Assembly (NCBI RefSeq): GCF_014207955.1
Contig: NZ_JACHLK010000002.1
Coordinates: forward strand, 372,001-436,000
Direction: 5' to 3'
DNA from: Acidovorax soli
GTDB taxonomy: Bacteria > Pseudomonadota > Gammaproteobacteria > Burkholderiales > Burkholderiaceae_C
DNA: 64,000 nt
Shown here: positions 1 to 8,498 of the stretch, piece after piece
Layout of the letters: every line of letters begins with the position of its first letter
How positions within the stretch are numbered: the stretch's first letter is position 1
Notes under the pieces: model-generated
Told to the model about the DNA's origin: nothing
The model's input: only the letters and a program-made list of their open reading frames with translations
The model's database searches: none
Program-made: the position numbers and the translations under genes

Positions 1-1
1 G

Positions 2-481
2 GTGGGCGCCCCGGGCGAGCACCTGCGGCGGCCCGGCTTCTGGCAGGGCAGTGCCGGCACCGCGGCCTGCTGGTATGGCGCTGCACAGGCCCTGGCCCGG
101 GTGCTGTACGCGGCCGTGCAACAGTCCTCGCCCACCCATCCCAGCCATGGCGCCCGCGCCGCGGCACTGTGCAAGGTGGATGCGGTGCTTGGCAGCACTG
201 CGGCCCTGCTGCGCGAAAGTGCCGCCTGGATCGATGCCCACCCCCTTGCCGACGCGATGACCGTGGCACTGCGCGCCCGCGAAGCGGCCGAGTCGGGTGC
301 CCGCAAGGTGCTCAAGGAGGTCGGCCATGCGCTGGAGGGCACGCCCTGGTCCCGCAACGCCTTTTTCGTGCGGATGGTGACCGATCTGCCGCTGTTCATG
401 CGCCACAGCCAGGGCGACCGCAACGACGCCGCCCGCGCCAGCGCCCTGCTCGCCCAGCAGCCGCCGCTGTGGGCACTGTGA
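2..481 (+). CDS. acyl-CoA dehydrogenase-like protein, C-terminal part (5' end outside window)
   Basis: The reading frame is open from the first bases of the window, so the true start lies upstream and only the last ~159 residues are seen. They are helical and Ala-rich. Near the C-terminus the stretch PWSRNAFFVRMVTDLPLFMRH followed by SQGDRND resembles the tail of acyl-CoA dehydrogenase relatives, where a similar 'DLPxFxRQSHAERD' segment follows the last helix. The FAD- and substrate-binding regions would lie upstream and cannot be checked. A hairpin terminator follows about 120 bases downstream, which fits the end of a transcription unit. The family call is from memory of the tail motif only. 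Confidence 0.5.
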   Translation: MGAPGEHLRRPGFWQGSAGTAACWYGAAQALARVLYAAVQQSSPTHPSHGARAAALCKVDAVLGSTAALLRESAAWIDAHPLADAMTVALRAREAAESGARKVLKEVGHALEGTPWSRNAFFVRMVTDLPLFMRHSQGDRNDAARASALLAQQPPLWAL

Positions 482-602
482 CCGCAAGCGAGGCGTGTTT
501 CGCTCTGTTCGCGATGCTGTCCTACAGCCCAAGGCCGTACCCCGGCCTACCATGGGCTTGTCGATACCGCAGTCGACATCCCCCACTTGCTTCACCGCAA
601 GC

Positions 603-629
603 AGAAAGCCCGCTTCGTGCGGGCTTTCT
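603..629 (+). terminator. rho-independent terminator
   Basis: A perfect 11-bp stem (AGAAAGCCCGC / GCGGGCTTTCT) closes a 5-base loop TTCGT and ends in T residues. It lies 122 bases after the stop of the acyl-CoA dehydrogenase-like gene and is the obvious end of that rightward transcript. Nothing else is recognisable between 482 and 745. Confidence 0.8.
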
Positions 630-745
630 TGTTGGTGTGTTGCACTGCATCGAAACCCCTCCCGGCCCAGGGCTGTTGCGAATCGTTGCCTGCCTTCCCG
701 TGCCGGCGGTTCAGAATGCGCTGTCACCAAACACGCGGGGGTCCT

Positions 746-1006
746 ATGCCGATGGAGTACCTGAAAGTGATCGCTGGCGAGATGTTTCCGTTCGACGTGG
801 ACGATGAAGCCGGCGTGGACATGCTGCGGGTGCTGGAGGCTGCCGGCATGGTGGAGGTGCAGTTCGCGCCCGGGCGCGGCAGCCCCGCCCGTGTGGTCGC
901 CGTCACCGGCCTGGGCCGGGCTTCGCTGCTGGCCGAAACCGCCAAGCAGGTGATCCGACGACAGCGCAGCCCCGAGGTGTCATCGGCCTGGGCAGCACTG
1001 TCCTGA
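746..1006 (+). CDS. small hypothetical protein
   Basis: An 86-residue protein beginning MPMEYLKVIAGEM. The frame is also open further upstream, but that extension runs back through the terminator at 603-629, so the ATG at 746 is preferred. It has no signal peptide or membrane segment. The middle (VLEAAGMVEVQFAPGRGSPARVVAVTGLGR) looks like a winged-helix-like or small alpha/beta fold in which a helix is followed by two strands, but I do not recognise a family. It ends 24 bases from the convergent DUF2917 gene. A real gene is likely from codon use and the absence of a better frame; the function is unknown. Confidence 0.5.
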   Translation: MPMEYLKVIAGEMFPFDVDDEAGVDMLRVLEAAGMVEVQFAPGRGSPARVVAVTGLGRASLLAETAKQVIRRQRSPEVSSAWAALS

Positions 1007-1030
1007 GGCGGCAGGGCCCGCAAGGCTTTT

Positions 1031-1327
1031 TCAGGCGCTGACCACCACCGGCCGCACCGGCAGGCTCGGCGCTTCGGCGCGCTGCCGGCGATCTGCAGCC
1101 ACCGTCCTTCCCCCATCGTGCCGCTCCAGGCTCACGCGGGCCGGCTCCAGCGCGAACAGGATGGCGCGCCGGTGCTCCGGCGTGGCAAAGCTTTCACCCG
1201 GGGCCAGCACGATGTCGCGTGTGTCGTGGTCCAGCGTGACCCAGATGCTGCCGCTCTGGCAGCGGATCTGTACGCCTGCAGCGTCGGGCACGCTGTGCAG
1301 GTCCCTGTGGGCAAGTTCAAGCACCAT
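1031..1327 (-). CDS. DUF2917 domain-containing protein
   Basis: A 98-residue protein. The ATG at 1327 is chosen because a strong ribosome-binding site AAGGAGG lies 5 bases before it; the frame can be extended 6 codons upstream without such support. The pattern VPDAAGVQIRCQSGSIWVTLD, then HDTRDIVLAPGESF, is the cupin-like beta-strand signature of DUF2917, a family common in Burkholderiales whose function is unknown. It is transcribed away from a LysR-type regulator with 83 bases between the two starts, a standard arrangement in which the regulator controls its neighbour. The C-terminal 35 residues are Arg-rich and look disordered. Confidence 0.75.
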   Translation of the reverse strand: MVLELAHRDLHSVPDAAGVQIRCQSGSIWVTLDHDTRDIVLAPGESFATPEHRRAILFALEPARVSLERHDGGRTVAADRRQRAEAPSLPVRPVVVSA

Positions 1328-1343
1328 GGTAGGCCTCCTTGGC

Positions 1344-1362
1344 ATTCATCGATGGAATGAAT
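1344..1362. promoter_or_regulatory. candidate LysR operator in divergent intergenic region
   Basis: An inverted repeat ATTCAT-N7-ATGAAT lies between the DUF2917 start (1327) and the LysR start (1411). Its size and position fit a LysR-type recognition site (T-N11-A class) serving both divergent promoters. It also argues against the longer in-frame LysR start at 1339, which would put the operator inside the gene. Binding is an inference. Confidence 0.4.
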
Positions 1363-1410
1363 ATAGTGAGCAGCCACGCTTGGCTCAAACGGTCATTTGG
1401 AATCCTTCGC

Positions 1411-2376
1411 ATGCCAATTCAGAATGTGAAAGTGGCTTCTTCGGCGATTGGCCGCGATGAGCTGCCGCCGCTGGACCTGCTGCGCAGCTTCGAGGCCTCG
1501 GCGCGCCACCTGAGCTTCACCCTGGCCGCGCAGGAGCTGTTTCTCACCCAGTCGGCCGTGAGCCGCCAGATCCAGCAGATGGAGTCCTGGCTGGGTGTCG
1601 CCCTGTTCGAGCGCCGCCACCGCGCCCTGGTGCTGACCGAGGCCGGCGCCGTCATGCAGCGGGCCGCCGTGGACGCGCTGGAGCGGCTGCGCGATGCCAC
1701 GGCGCGGGTGCGCGCCGCCCCGGCCCTGCGCCAGGTGGCCATGACCTGCACGCCGGGTTTTGCATCGCTGTGGCTCATCCCCCGGCTGGCGCGCTTCACC
1801 GAGCAGCACCCGGATGTGGATGTGCGCATCTCCGCCACGCTGGAGTTGCTCGACCTGGAGCGCAGCCAGCTGGACCTGGCCGTGCGCTTTTGTCCCACCG
1901 AGGACGGCCATGGCCAGCCGCTCTTCGAGGAATGGGTGGTACCCATGTGCTCGCCCCGCCTGGCCGACAACAGTGCCAATCCCCTGCTGCAGCCGGCGGA
2001 CCTGGTGCGGCACACCTTGCTGGCCGTGGACCAGCACCCCGGCATGCCGCTCACGGTGGAGTGGGAGCCCTGGGCGCGGCTGATGGGCGTGTCCGAAGTG
2101 CGCATGAAGAACACCGTGCGCTTCACCCAGTATGCCGATGCCGTAGCGGCCGCCATGCAGGGCCAGGGCGTGGTGATCGGGCGCCTGCCGCTGCTGGCCG
2201 AGCTGGTGGACAGCGGCCGCCTGGTGACGCCGTTTGGCAGTTGCGCCGCGTCGCAGCGCGGCTACTACGTGGTGCCCAGCGCCCGCGGGGCGGTCAACCC
2301 CGATGCGCAGGACTTCGTGCGCTGGCTGCGCAGCGAGGCCGAGGCCGCTCTGGCGCCGCAGGCGGCCATGGCCTGA
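1411..2376 (+). CDS. LysR-family transcriptional regulator (GcvA-like)
   Basis: A 321-residue protein from the ATG at 1411 (MPIQNVKV). Residues ~20-80 form the LysR winged helix-turn-helix: LRSFEASARHLSFTLAAQEL, then TQSAVSRQIQQMESWLG and FERRHRALVLTEAG. The C-terminal ~210 residues are the periplasmic-binding-protein-like effector domain. The pattern 'PPLDLLRSFEASARHLSFTLAA' and the effector domain opening with TCTPGFASLWLIPRLARF are typical of the GcvA-like branch. It most likely regulates the divergent DUF2917 gene and itself through the palindrome at 1344-1362. The inducer is unknown. Confidence 0.9.
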   Translation: MPIQNVKVASSAIGRDELPPLDLLRSFEASARHLSFTLAAQELFLTQSAVSRQIQQMESWLGVALFERRHRALVLTEAGAVMQRAAVDALERLRDATARVRAAPALRQVAMTCTPGFASLWLIPRLARFTEQHPDVDVRISATLELLDLERSQLDLAVRFCPTEDGHGQPLFEEWVVPMCSPRLADNSANPLLQPADLVRHTLLAVDQHPGMPLTVEWEPWARLMGVSEVRMKNTVRFTQYADAVAAAMQGQGVVIGRLPLLAELVDSGRLVTPFGSCAASQRGYYVVPSARGAVNPDAQDFVRWLRSEAEAALAPQAAMA

Positions 2377-2455
2377 AATCCCGCGCCTGGCCGGGCGGCT
2401 GGGCGTTGTGCGGTAAAAGAGCGCCAGTTCCGCTCCATCCCTGTTTGCTGTGCCC

Positions 2456-3325
2456 ATGTCCAACGCGCGATTGCCTTCGTTCAAGTTCCTGATCGGTTTC
2501 GAGGCCGCTGCGCGGCTGGGCAGCTACTCGCGTGCGGCCGAGGAGCTGTGCGTATCGCAGTCCGCCGTGAGCCACCAGATCGCCCAATTGGAATTGCAGC
2601 TCGGGCAACCCCTGTTCCGGCGCAAGGGCCGCGGTGTCGAGCTGACGGTGGCCGGGATGCTGCTGCACGACAGCGTGGGCAAGTCGCTGGAGCAGATCCG
2701 CCATGGGCTCAGCCGCATCGAGACCTACCTGGACGACGGGCTGGTCACCCTGGTCTGTCCGGCGCCCATCGCCAGCGGCTGGCTGCAGCCGCGCGTGGAG
2801 CAGCTGCGGCAGGCCCACCCGGCGCTGTGTCCCATCATCTCCATCGACGAGAGCGCGCGCTTCGTCGACGAGCTGGACGTGGACATCGCGATCACCCGCG
2901 AGCCGCTGCGCCAGGAGGGGGTGGTGGACATGCCCTTCCTCACCGATGAACTCATCGCCGTCGGCCCGGCCGGGCTGCCCGAGGGCGCCGACATGGAGCT
3001 GCTGTGCCTGGAAGAAGACCTCACAAGCGATCGCATCGGCCCTTTCATCCGCGAGCACTTCGGTGGTCTGCGCAAGGCCGCCATCTACGACGACCCCCGC
3101 CTGGTGCTGGATGCGGCTGTGCGCGGCCGGGGCATGGCGCTGGTGTCGCGCCTGCTGGCCGACGAGGCGCTGCGTACCGGGCAGCTCAAGGAGCTGCCGA
3201 CGTACCCGCGCTTTGCGCTGGGCACCGTCTGGATCGCGCGCGCCGAAGGACCCTTGCGCCTGCCGCTGGTGCAGGATGTCTTCGACAGCCTGCTACTGAT
3301 GGCGCAAGATAATCCCAAAACATGA
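2456..3325 (+). CDS. LysR-family transcriptional regulator
   Basis: A 289-residue regulator. The ATG at 2456 is taken as the start; a GTG two codons upstream is possible and neither has a clear Shine-Dalgarno sequence. Residues ~8-68 form the helix-turn-helix (FEAAARLGSYSRAAEELCVS, then QSAVSHQIAQLELQLGQPLF), and the remainder is the LysR effector domain. It follows the first LysR gene by 79 bases in the same direction, and precedes the agmatine deiminase pair by 94 bases. That makes the deiminases its most plausible target, although LysR genes are more often divergent from their targets. The two adjacent LysR proteins are clearly different in sequence and not a recent duplication. Confidence 0.88.
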   Translation: MSNARLPSFKFLIGFEAAARLGSYSRAAEELCVSQSAVSHQIAQLELQLGQPLFRRKGRGVELTVAGMLLHDSVGKSLEQIRHGLSRIETYLDDGLVTLVCPAPIASGWLQPRVEQLRQAHPALCPIISIDESARFVDELDVDIAITREPLRQEGVVDMPFLTDELIAVGPAGLPEGADMELLCLEEDLTSDRIGPFIREHFGGLRKAAIYDDPRLVLDAAVRGRGMALVSRLLADEALRTGQLKELPTYPRFALGTVWIARAEGPLRLPLVQDVFDSLLLMAQDNPKT

Positions 3326-3419
3326 GCTGTATTGATTATTTTCATCAGAAAACATCAGTTGTGTAGATAAGTCCTGCTCCGCAGAATCGCGGTTCTCTTG
3401 GCAGCAACCTCTTTTTTGC

Positions 3420-4559
3420 ATGACGACACGACGTATTTTTCTGGGCCTGGGTGGCCTTGGCCTGGTGGGCGGGCTGGTGAGCGCCTGTGGTGGCGGGGCT
3501 GAGCCCGCGGACGAAGCTTCGGTACCGCCCGTGGCCCGGCCAGCACCCACGCCCGGCACGGGCTGGCAGATGCCGGATGAAGGCAGCGCCCAGCGCGCTG
3601 TCTGGATGGCTTTCGCGGCGCGCGAATCCGTCTGGGGCGCAGAGCTGCGCCAGCCGGTGCAACAGGACCTGGCACGCATCGCCAATGCCATCGGCCGCTA
3701 TACGCCGGTGCGCATGCTGGTGAACTCCTCCGACCTGGCCACCGCCCGGCAGCTGTGCAGCGCCAAAGTGCAACTGATCGAGCACCCCATCGACGACCTG
3801 TGGATGCGGGACACGGGCTGTGTCTTCGTGCGCAATGCCCGGGGCGAGCGCGCCGGTATCAGCTTCAACTTCAATGGCTGGGGCAACAAGCAGCCCCATG
3901 CCCGCGATGCCACGGTGGCGGCGCGCATGGCCGAACTCACGGGCGTGCCCCTGGTGCGCAGCCGCCTGGTGGCCGAAGGCGGCGGCATCGAGGTCGATGG
4001 GCAGGGCACCGCCATCATCACCGAGAGCTGCGTGCTCAACGGCAACCGCAACCCGGGCCTCACCAAGGCGGCGGCCGAAGACGAGTTCAAGCGCCTGCTG
4101 GGCGTGGAGAAGATCATCTGGTTGCCCGGCATTGCCGGGCGCGACATCACCGATGGGCACACCGACTTCTATGCCCGCTTCATCCGGCCGGGCGTGGTCG
4201 TGGCGGCACTGGACAACGACAGCGAATCCTTCGACCATGCCGTGACGCGGCGCCACCTGGAGCTGCTGCGCTCGGCCACCGATGCCCGCGGGCGTGCGCT
4301 GCGCATCATCCCGCTGGAAACCCCGCGGCGGGTGCGCAACACCTATGCGGCGCGGGACTTTGCGGCGGGTTACGTGAACTTCTTGCTCACGGACAAGGCC
4401 TTGTTCCTGCCCGAGTTCGGGGATACCGTGGCCGACATCGCGGCCCGCGATGCACTGGCGGCCGAGTTGCCCCGGCACCAGATCGTGCAGCTGGACATCG
4501 ATGCCATTGCCGCGGGCGGCGGCGGCATCCACTGCACGACCCAACAGGAACCCGTCTGA
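3420..4559 (+). CDS. aguA: agmatine deiminase-family protein, predicted Tat-exported lipoprotein
   Basis: A 379-residue enzyme of the agmatine deiminase/PAD_porph fold, which hydrolyses guanidino groups (agmatine to N-carbamoylputrescine plus ammonia). The N-terminus MTTRRIFLGLGGLGLVGGL has a twin-arginine motif, followed by a lipobox-like VSAC, so it should be an exported lipoprotein rather than cytoplasmic like classical AguA. Visible catalytic elements are DLWMRDTG, the segment ITDGHTDFYARF with Asp and His, and the nucleophilic Cys near residue 372 in GGGGIHCTTQQ. At the first motif the usual Pro after DTG is Cys (DTGC). No good ribosome-binding site precedes the ATG. A paralogue follows directly. 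The exact substrate (agmatine or another guanidine) is inferred. Confidence 0.85.
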   Translation: MTTRRIFLGLGGLGLVGGLVSACGGGAEPADEASVPPVARPAPTPGTGWQMPDEGSAQRAVWMAFAARESVWGAELRQPVQQDLARIANAIGRYTPVRMLVNSSDLATARQLCSAKVQLIEHPIDDLWMRDTGCVFVRNARGERAGISFNFNGWGNKQPHARDATVAARMAELTGVPLVRSRLVAEGGGIEVDGQGTAIITESCVLNGNRNPGLTKAAAEDEFKRLLGVEKIIWLPGIAGRDITDGHTDFYARFIRPGVVVAALDNDSESFDHAVTRRHLELLRSATDARGRALRIIPLETPRRVRNTYAARDFAAGYVNFLLTDKALFLPEFGDTVADIAARDALAAELPRHQIVQLDIDAIAAGGGGIHCTTQQEPV

Positions 4560-4569
4560 GGAGCGCCGC

Positions 4570-5676
4570 ATGCCTTTTTCCCCCACCCGCCGCCGCCTGC
4601 TGGGCGGCATCGGCCTCGCCCCCCTGGGCCTGGCAGCCAGGAGCGCAACGGGCGCCGCGGCGCCCGAGGCCTGGCACATGCCCGATGAGGGCGACCCGCA
4701 CCAGGCCACCTGGATGTCCTTCGGCCCGCACGAGCGGGTCTGGGGCCGGCGCCTGCTCACGCCTGCGCGTGAACACCTGGCCGGCATTGCGCGCGCCATT
4801 GCGGCCTTCGAGCCCGTGCACATGCTAGTGCGTGCGCAGGACCACGACCTGGCCGCCCGCCTGTGCGGCGACCAGGTGCAACTGGTGGTGCAGCCGGTGG
4901 ATGACCTGTGGATGCGCGACACCGGCCCGGTCTTCGTGCGCGACACGGCAGGCGCGGCCGGGCAATGGGCGGGCGTGGACTTCAATTTCAATGGCTGGGG
5001 CGGCAAGCAGGAGCATGCGCGCGATGCCGAGGTGGCCGGTTTCGTGACCGAAGCCGCCCAGGCCCAGGGCCTGTGCACCCCGCTCGTGCTGGAGGGCGGC
5101 GGCATCGAGGTCGATGGCGCGGGCACCGCCATCATCACCGAGAGCTGCGTGCTCAATGCCAACCGCAACCCCGGTCTGGGCAAGGCCGTCTGCGAGGCGG
5201 AACTCGCGCGGCTGCTGGGTGTGCGCAAGATCATCTGGTTGCCGGGCATTGCTGGCCGCGACATCACGGACGGGCACACGGACTTCTATGCCCGCTTTGC
5301 GGCACCGGGGGTGGTGGTGGCCGCGCTCGATGAAGACCCTGCTTCCTATGACCATGCCGTGACCCGGCGGCACCTGGAGATTCTGCGCCAGGCCACGGAC
5401 GCGCGCGGGCAGCGGCTGCGTGTGGAAGTGCTCAAGGCGCCGAGAACGGTGCGCCCGCGCTTCGAGTCCGACGATTTCGCTGCCGGCTACGTCAATTTCT
5501 ACCTGTGCAACGGCGCCGTCATCGCACCGCAGTTCGGCGATGCCAGGGCCGATGCCAATGCCCGGGCGTTGCTGCGCGAGCTGTTCGCGCGGCGCGAGGT
5601 GGTGCAGCTGGACATCGATGCCATCGCGGCGGGCGGCGGTGGCATCCATTGCACCACCCAGCAGCAGCCACGCTGA
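4570..5676 (+). CDS. aguA: agmatine deiminase-family protein, predicted Tat-exported
   Basis: A 368-residue paralogue of the preceding gene, starting 10 bases after its stop at an ATG preceded by GAGGAGCG. The N-terminus MPFSPTRRRLLGGIGLAPLG carries a Tat motif and a cleavable hydrophobic segment without a lipobox. So one copy should be membrane-anchored and the other a soluble periplasmic protein. The catalytic set is intact: DLWMRDTGP, DITDGHTDFYARF and the Cys near residue 361 (GGGGIHCTTQQ). Long stretches are near-identical at DNA level to the first copy, especially around GGGIEVDG...ITESCVLN, which indicates tandem duplication with later exchange. A frame extension upstream into the first gene is ignored. 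Confidence 0.88.
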   Translation: MPFSPTRRRLLGGIGLAPLGLAARSATGAAAPEAWHMPDEGDPHQATWMSFGPHERVWGRRLLTPAREHLAGIARAIAAFEPVHMLVRAQDHDLAARLCGDQVQLVVQPVDDLWMRDTGPVFVRDTAGAAGQWAGVDFNFNGWGGKQEHARDAEVAGFVTEAAQAQGLCTPLVLEGGGIEVDGAGTAIITESCVLNANRNPGLGKAVCEAELARLLGVRKIIWLPGIAGRDITDGHTDFYARFAAPGVVVAALDEDPASYDHAVTRRHLEILRQATDARGQRLRVEVLKAPRTVRPRFESDDFAAGYVNFYLCNGAVIAPQFGDARADANARALLRELFARREVVQLDIDAIAAGGGGIHCTTQQQPR

Positions 5677-5690
5677 CCCTCGGGCCTTGC

Positions 5691-6179
5691 TTACTTGCGC
5701 TGGCGCTGCTGCAGGCCGTAGGGCACGTGGTCGTTGGCCGCGACGAAGGGTTCGTGCAGCACCTTGCGCCGGGGTGGCGCGGCGCTGCCCGCCTGCAACA
5801 CGGCGGGTGCCTTGACCTGCACGGCCGCCCGGCCATCGGCTGCCCTGCCCATTTCGAGCTGTACCGGGTCCTGGCCGGTCTTGCGGTGGTGCAGCCAGGC
5901 CACCTCCGAGATCTCGGCATGCTCGGCAATCACCAGGCCCAGCAGGTCGGTGAAGGCCCGGGCGCTGCCCTCCTGCCATTGCACCTGGATGGTGAAGCAC
6001 TGGCCATTGTTGGAGCAGTTGATGGTCAAGTACGGGTTGGCCTCATGGGCCTTGGCGGCCTGGGCCCGGGATTTCAGGGCCTGGTTGCGCAGCAGTTCGA
6101 GCGATGCACCAGGGTCTTCCTCTCCGAGCACGGAGCTGTCGATGGGAGCGGGTGGCGGAACGCGATGGAGACGGGACAT
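5691..6179 (-). CDS. hypothetical protein
   Basis: A 162-residue protein from the ATG at 6179 (MSRLHRVPPPAPIDSS), convergent with the second agmatine deiminase (14 bases between stops). There is no signal peptide or membrane helix. A central alpha/beta region (ANPYLTINCSNNGQ, FTIQVQWQEGSARAFTDLLG) followed by two short helices suggests a small folded domain, with a basic, Pro/Ala-rich C-terminal tail. I do not recognise a family. The open frame extends 52 codons upstream, but that part is of low complexity and has no ribosome-binding site. Confidence 0.5.
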   Translation of the reverse strand: MSRLHRVPPPAPIDSSVLGEEDPGASLELLRNQALKSRAQAAKAHEANPYLTINCSNNGQCFTIQVQWQEGSARAFTDLLGLVIAEHAEISEVAWLHHRKTGQDPVQLEMGRAADGRAAVQVKAPAVLQAGSAAPPRRKVLHEPFVAANDHVPYGLQQRQRK

Positions 6180-6374
6180 GGGATACCTCACCTGAAAAGG
6201 CGCCGGCCTGTTCTCATCGGCATGAGATCCGGCCCGGCAGCGTTGGAGCGATGTCCTGCCCGTTGACCCCTGCGGGGTGCCGGGCAATCGATGGCACCAT
6301 CGTGATCCCGCTGCGCCCTGCCGGTTGTAGGACAAGCGCCGGCCGGTGCGCCATCTGCGCGCGGCAATCGGGCT

Positions 6375-7136
6375 TCAGTCGCCATGGGCGACCCCGGCCT
6401 TTTTCCGGGCGCCGCTGACCATCTCCTGCACCCACTGCACCAGCACGGTCGTGTAGTCCTGTTTCCACTCGGGGCGGGTCAGCGCGTGGTCCGCACCGCT
6501 GATCACCCGGTAGGTCATGGAGCGGGTCTGCAGGAAGGCGGCGCGGTAGTTCTCCAGCACCGGGTGGGGCACGACATCGTCGTGCTCGGACTCGACCAGC
6601 AGCACGTCGCCCTGGAACTGCGCGCTGGCCGCCAGCGCCCGGTTGCTCTGCGGCGCGATGGCGCGGCTGCGGTAGGCGGCGACCTCCTCGCGGTTGAGCC
6701 TGATCTTGGAGACCATCCAGTCCTCGTCCTTGTACAGCGCGGGCGCCCGAAGGGCCATCCAGCGCACGGGCCGCAGCGCGCTGAGCACGGCGGCCAGGTA
6801 GGCGCCGTAGCTGGTGCCGACCACCAGCACCGAGGCCGGGTCCACTGCCGGGTGGCCCACCAGCAGGTCGTAGGCGGCCAGCATGTCGTTCAGGCTGTCC
6901 TCGCGCGTGACGCTCTCGCGCTCGGCCCGGTCATTGGCGTGGCCGCGCAGGTCGAAGGTCAGGCAGATGCAGCCCAGGGCCGCGATCTGGTGCGCCCGGT
7001 CGATGTACTGCTTCTGGCTGCCGTCCCAGCCGTGCACCAGCATCACCCCGGGCACCAGCACGTCGGGTGCGACCAGGGTGCCTTCGATGCTGCGGTTGCC
7101 CACCGGGATCCGAATGCCTCTATGCCGTGTGGTCAT
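6375..7136 (-). CDS. alpha/beta hydrolase
   Basis: A 253-residue alpha/beta hydrolase of the dienelactone hydrolase/acetyl-xylan-esterase-like kind. The oxyanion loop is visible in LVHGWDGSQKQYI, the nucleophile elbow in VVGTSYGAYLA (Ser), and the acid and His residues in ESEHDDVVPH and SGADHALTRPEW. The start ATG lies inside the last 17 bases of the upstream DUF3182 gene, so translation is probably coupled and the two products probably act together. The substrate is unknown. Confidence 0.85.
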   Translation of the reverse strand: MTTRHRGIRIPVGNRSIEGTLVAPDVLVPGVMLVHGWDGSQKQYIDRAHQIAALGCICLTFDLRGHANDRAERESVTREDSLNDMLAAYDLLVGHPAVDPASVLVVGTSYGAYLAAVLSALRPVRWMALRAPALYKDEDWMVSKIRLNREEVAAYRSRAIAPQSNRALAASAQFQGDVLLVESEHDDVVPHPVLENYRAAFLQTRSMTYRVISGADHALTRPEWKQDYTTVLVQWVQEMVSGARKKAGVAHGD

Positions 7137-8304
7137 GGATTTCCAGCGTGGTGTACTTGGTCAGGGGGCCGGCTTCGGGATCGATGCCCTGGTAGTACAG
7201 CGTGGCACCGACTGGAATGGGCTGGGGCGCGCCGAATTTCTCGACACAGCTGGCGCGCACGCGCCGCAGACCCGGGTTGTGGTGGAAGGCCTCGAGCGCC
7301 GCGACCTCGGCGCCGCTGGCCCCGCCCACGCGCCAGGACTGCTCCAGCACGCCCGAGCACCATTGGCCCGCTGCGTTCAGGCCCTGGGCCACGTCGTAGT
7401 TGATGCGCGAGGCGAAAAAGCCCGGGTAGCAGGTGCGCACGGCCTCGTCGTAGGCCAGGGCCTGGGTCACGGCGTCGTGCAGCGGGCCCGAGGGGGTGCT
7501 GGCCAGCAGGGCATGGAAATCGCCGCGCACCACCGTGAGGTCCGAGCCGCCGTAGACCAGGGCCCCGTGGTTGTCGGGCGTGAGGCGCTGCGAGCCGTAA
7601 TAGGAGGCCTGCAGGCCCGCCACCCGCACCTGCCCGATGCTCAGCGTTTCCACCTCGGTCAGGTTGTGCTCGAGCACCACGCCGTCCTTCTCCAGCAGGC
7701 TGTCGCCGAGCGCGTTCAGGCAGACCTCCAGGGCCGCCATGGTGCTGGCGACGGTCTGCCCCCGGCCGCCCGTCTCGCCCACCGGCTTCACCCGCAGCGG
7801 CCCCAGGGCGAACAGCGCGTCGCCGGCGCGCAGCGCATCGGCGCGCGAAAAGGCCGCGTAGCCGGGCAGTACCGAGCGCTTGACCAGGCGCGAGAACTCG
7901 GGGTTCCAGCCTTCCGGGGCCGCGGCTTCGAATGACACCAGGGGATGGGTGATGGCCTTGGTGGCAATGAAGGCCTGCGGCACGACGCCGCCGAAGAAGT
8001 CGTCCGGCCCATGCACCCCCAGGGCGTGCGCGGTGGCCACGCCCACCAGCGTATCGCTGGGCACCAGGTAGGTTCGGCCCTGCCAGATGGGCTGGGGCAG
8101 TTCGTCCAGGCTGTAGGCGCAGCCCTTGATGTCGGCCAGGCGGCGCACCAGTTCCTGGCGCGTGGCCTGTTCATGGGTGCTGGCGTGCCCGCGCAGTCCC
8201 CGGGTGAAGGGCATGACCGTTTCCTGGGCTTCGCGCCGCCGCAGCGCCAGTGCGCTGTGGGCTGCCTCCAGGCCGAGCGGAAGCTCCGATGGGTAGGATG
8301 TCAT
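7120..8304 (-). CDS. DUF3182 family protein (possible ATP-grasp-like enzyme)
   Basis: A 394-residue protein starting at the ATG at 8304 (MTSYPSELPLG), which has GGAGGG eight bases upstream; the frame extends 29 codons further without support. I recognise the family as DUF3182, found mostly in Beta- and Gammaproteobacteria. The segment LGPLRVKPVGETGGRGQTVA resembles the glycine-rich lid strand of ATP-grasp ligases, and VVLEHNL / SGVLEQSWRVGG could supply metal- and nucleotide-binding acidic residues; this is an inference. It overlaps the alpha/beta hydrolase by 17 bases. Nothing recognisable lies in the ~195 bases upstream. Confidence 0.72.
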   Translation of the reverse strand: MTSYPSELPLGLEAAHSALALRRREAQETVMPFTRGLRGHASTHEQATRQELVRRLADIKGCAYSLDELPQPIWQGRTYLVPSDTLVGVATAHALGVHGPDDFFGGVVPQAFIATKAITHPLVSFEAAAPEGWNPEFSRLVKRSVLPGYAAFSRADALRAGDALFALGPLRVKPVGETGGRGQTVASTMAALEVCLNALGDSLLEKDGVVLEHNLTEVETLSIGQVRVAGLQASYYGSQRLTPDNHGALVYGGSDLTVVRGDFHALLASTPSGPLHDAVTQALAYDEAVRTCYPGFFASRINYDVAQGLNAAGQWCSGVLEQSWRVGGASGAEVAALEAFHHNPGLRRVRASCVEKFGAPQPIPVGATLYYQGIDPEAGPLTKYTTLEIHDHTA

Positions 8305-8498
8305 GGCTGGGCCCTCCAGGCTGGGTAGGCGCGCGCCGCGAGGCAATTCGCAGGGCCGCCGTTGGCAGGTATCCGGTGCCCGGGGGCGCATGCCCCGCGT
8401 TCACCGAGATTCCATGCTATTTTTGGCGGGGGGCGCTGGCGCTTCTTGTGCGCCGCAACAGGCTGTAGGACACGGGCTACAGCGTGGAAGGAAGTCTC

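Noticed and set aside
3395-3419. A ribosome-binding site for the first agmatine deiminase
   Set aside because: The bases before the ATG are pyrimidine-rich with no GGAG-like element; the start is kept because of the Tat signal that follows.
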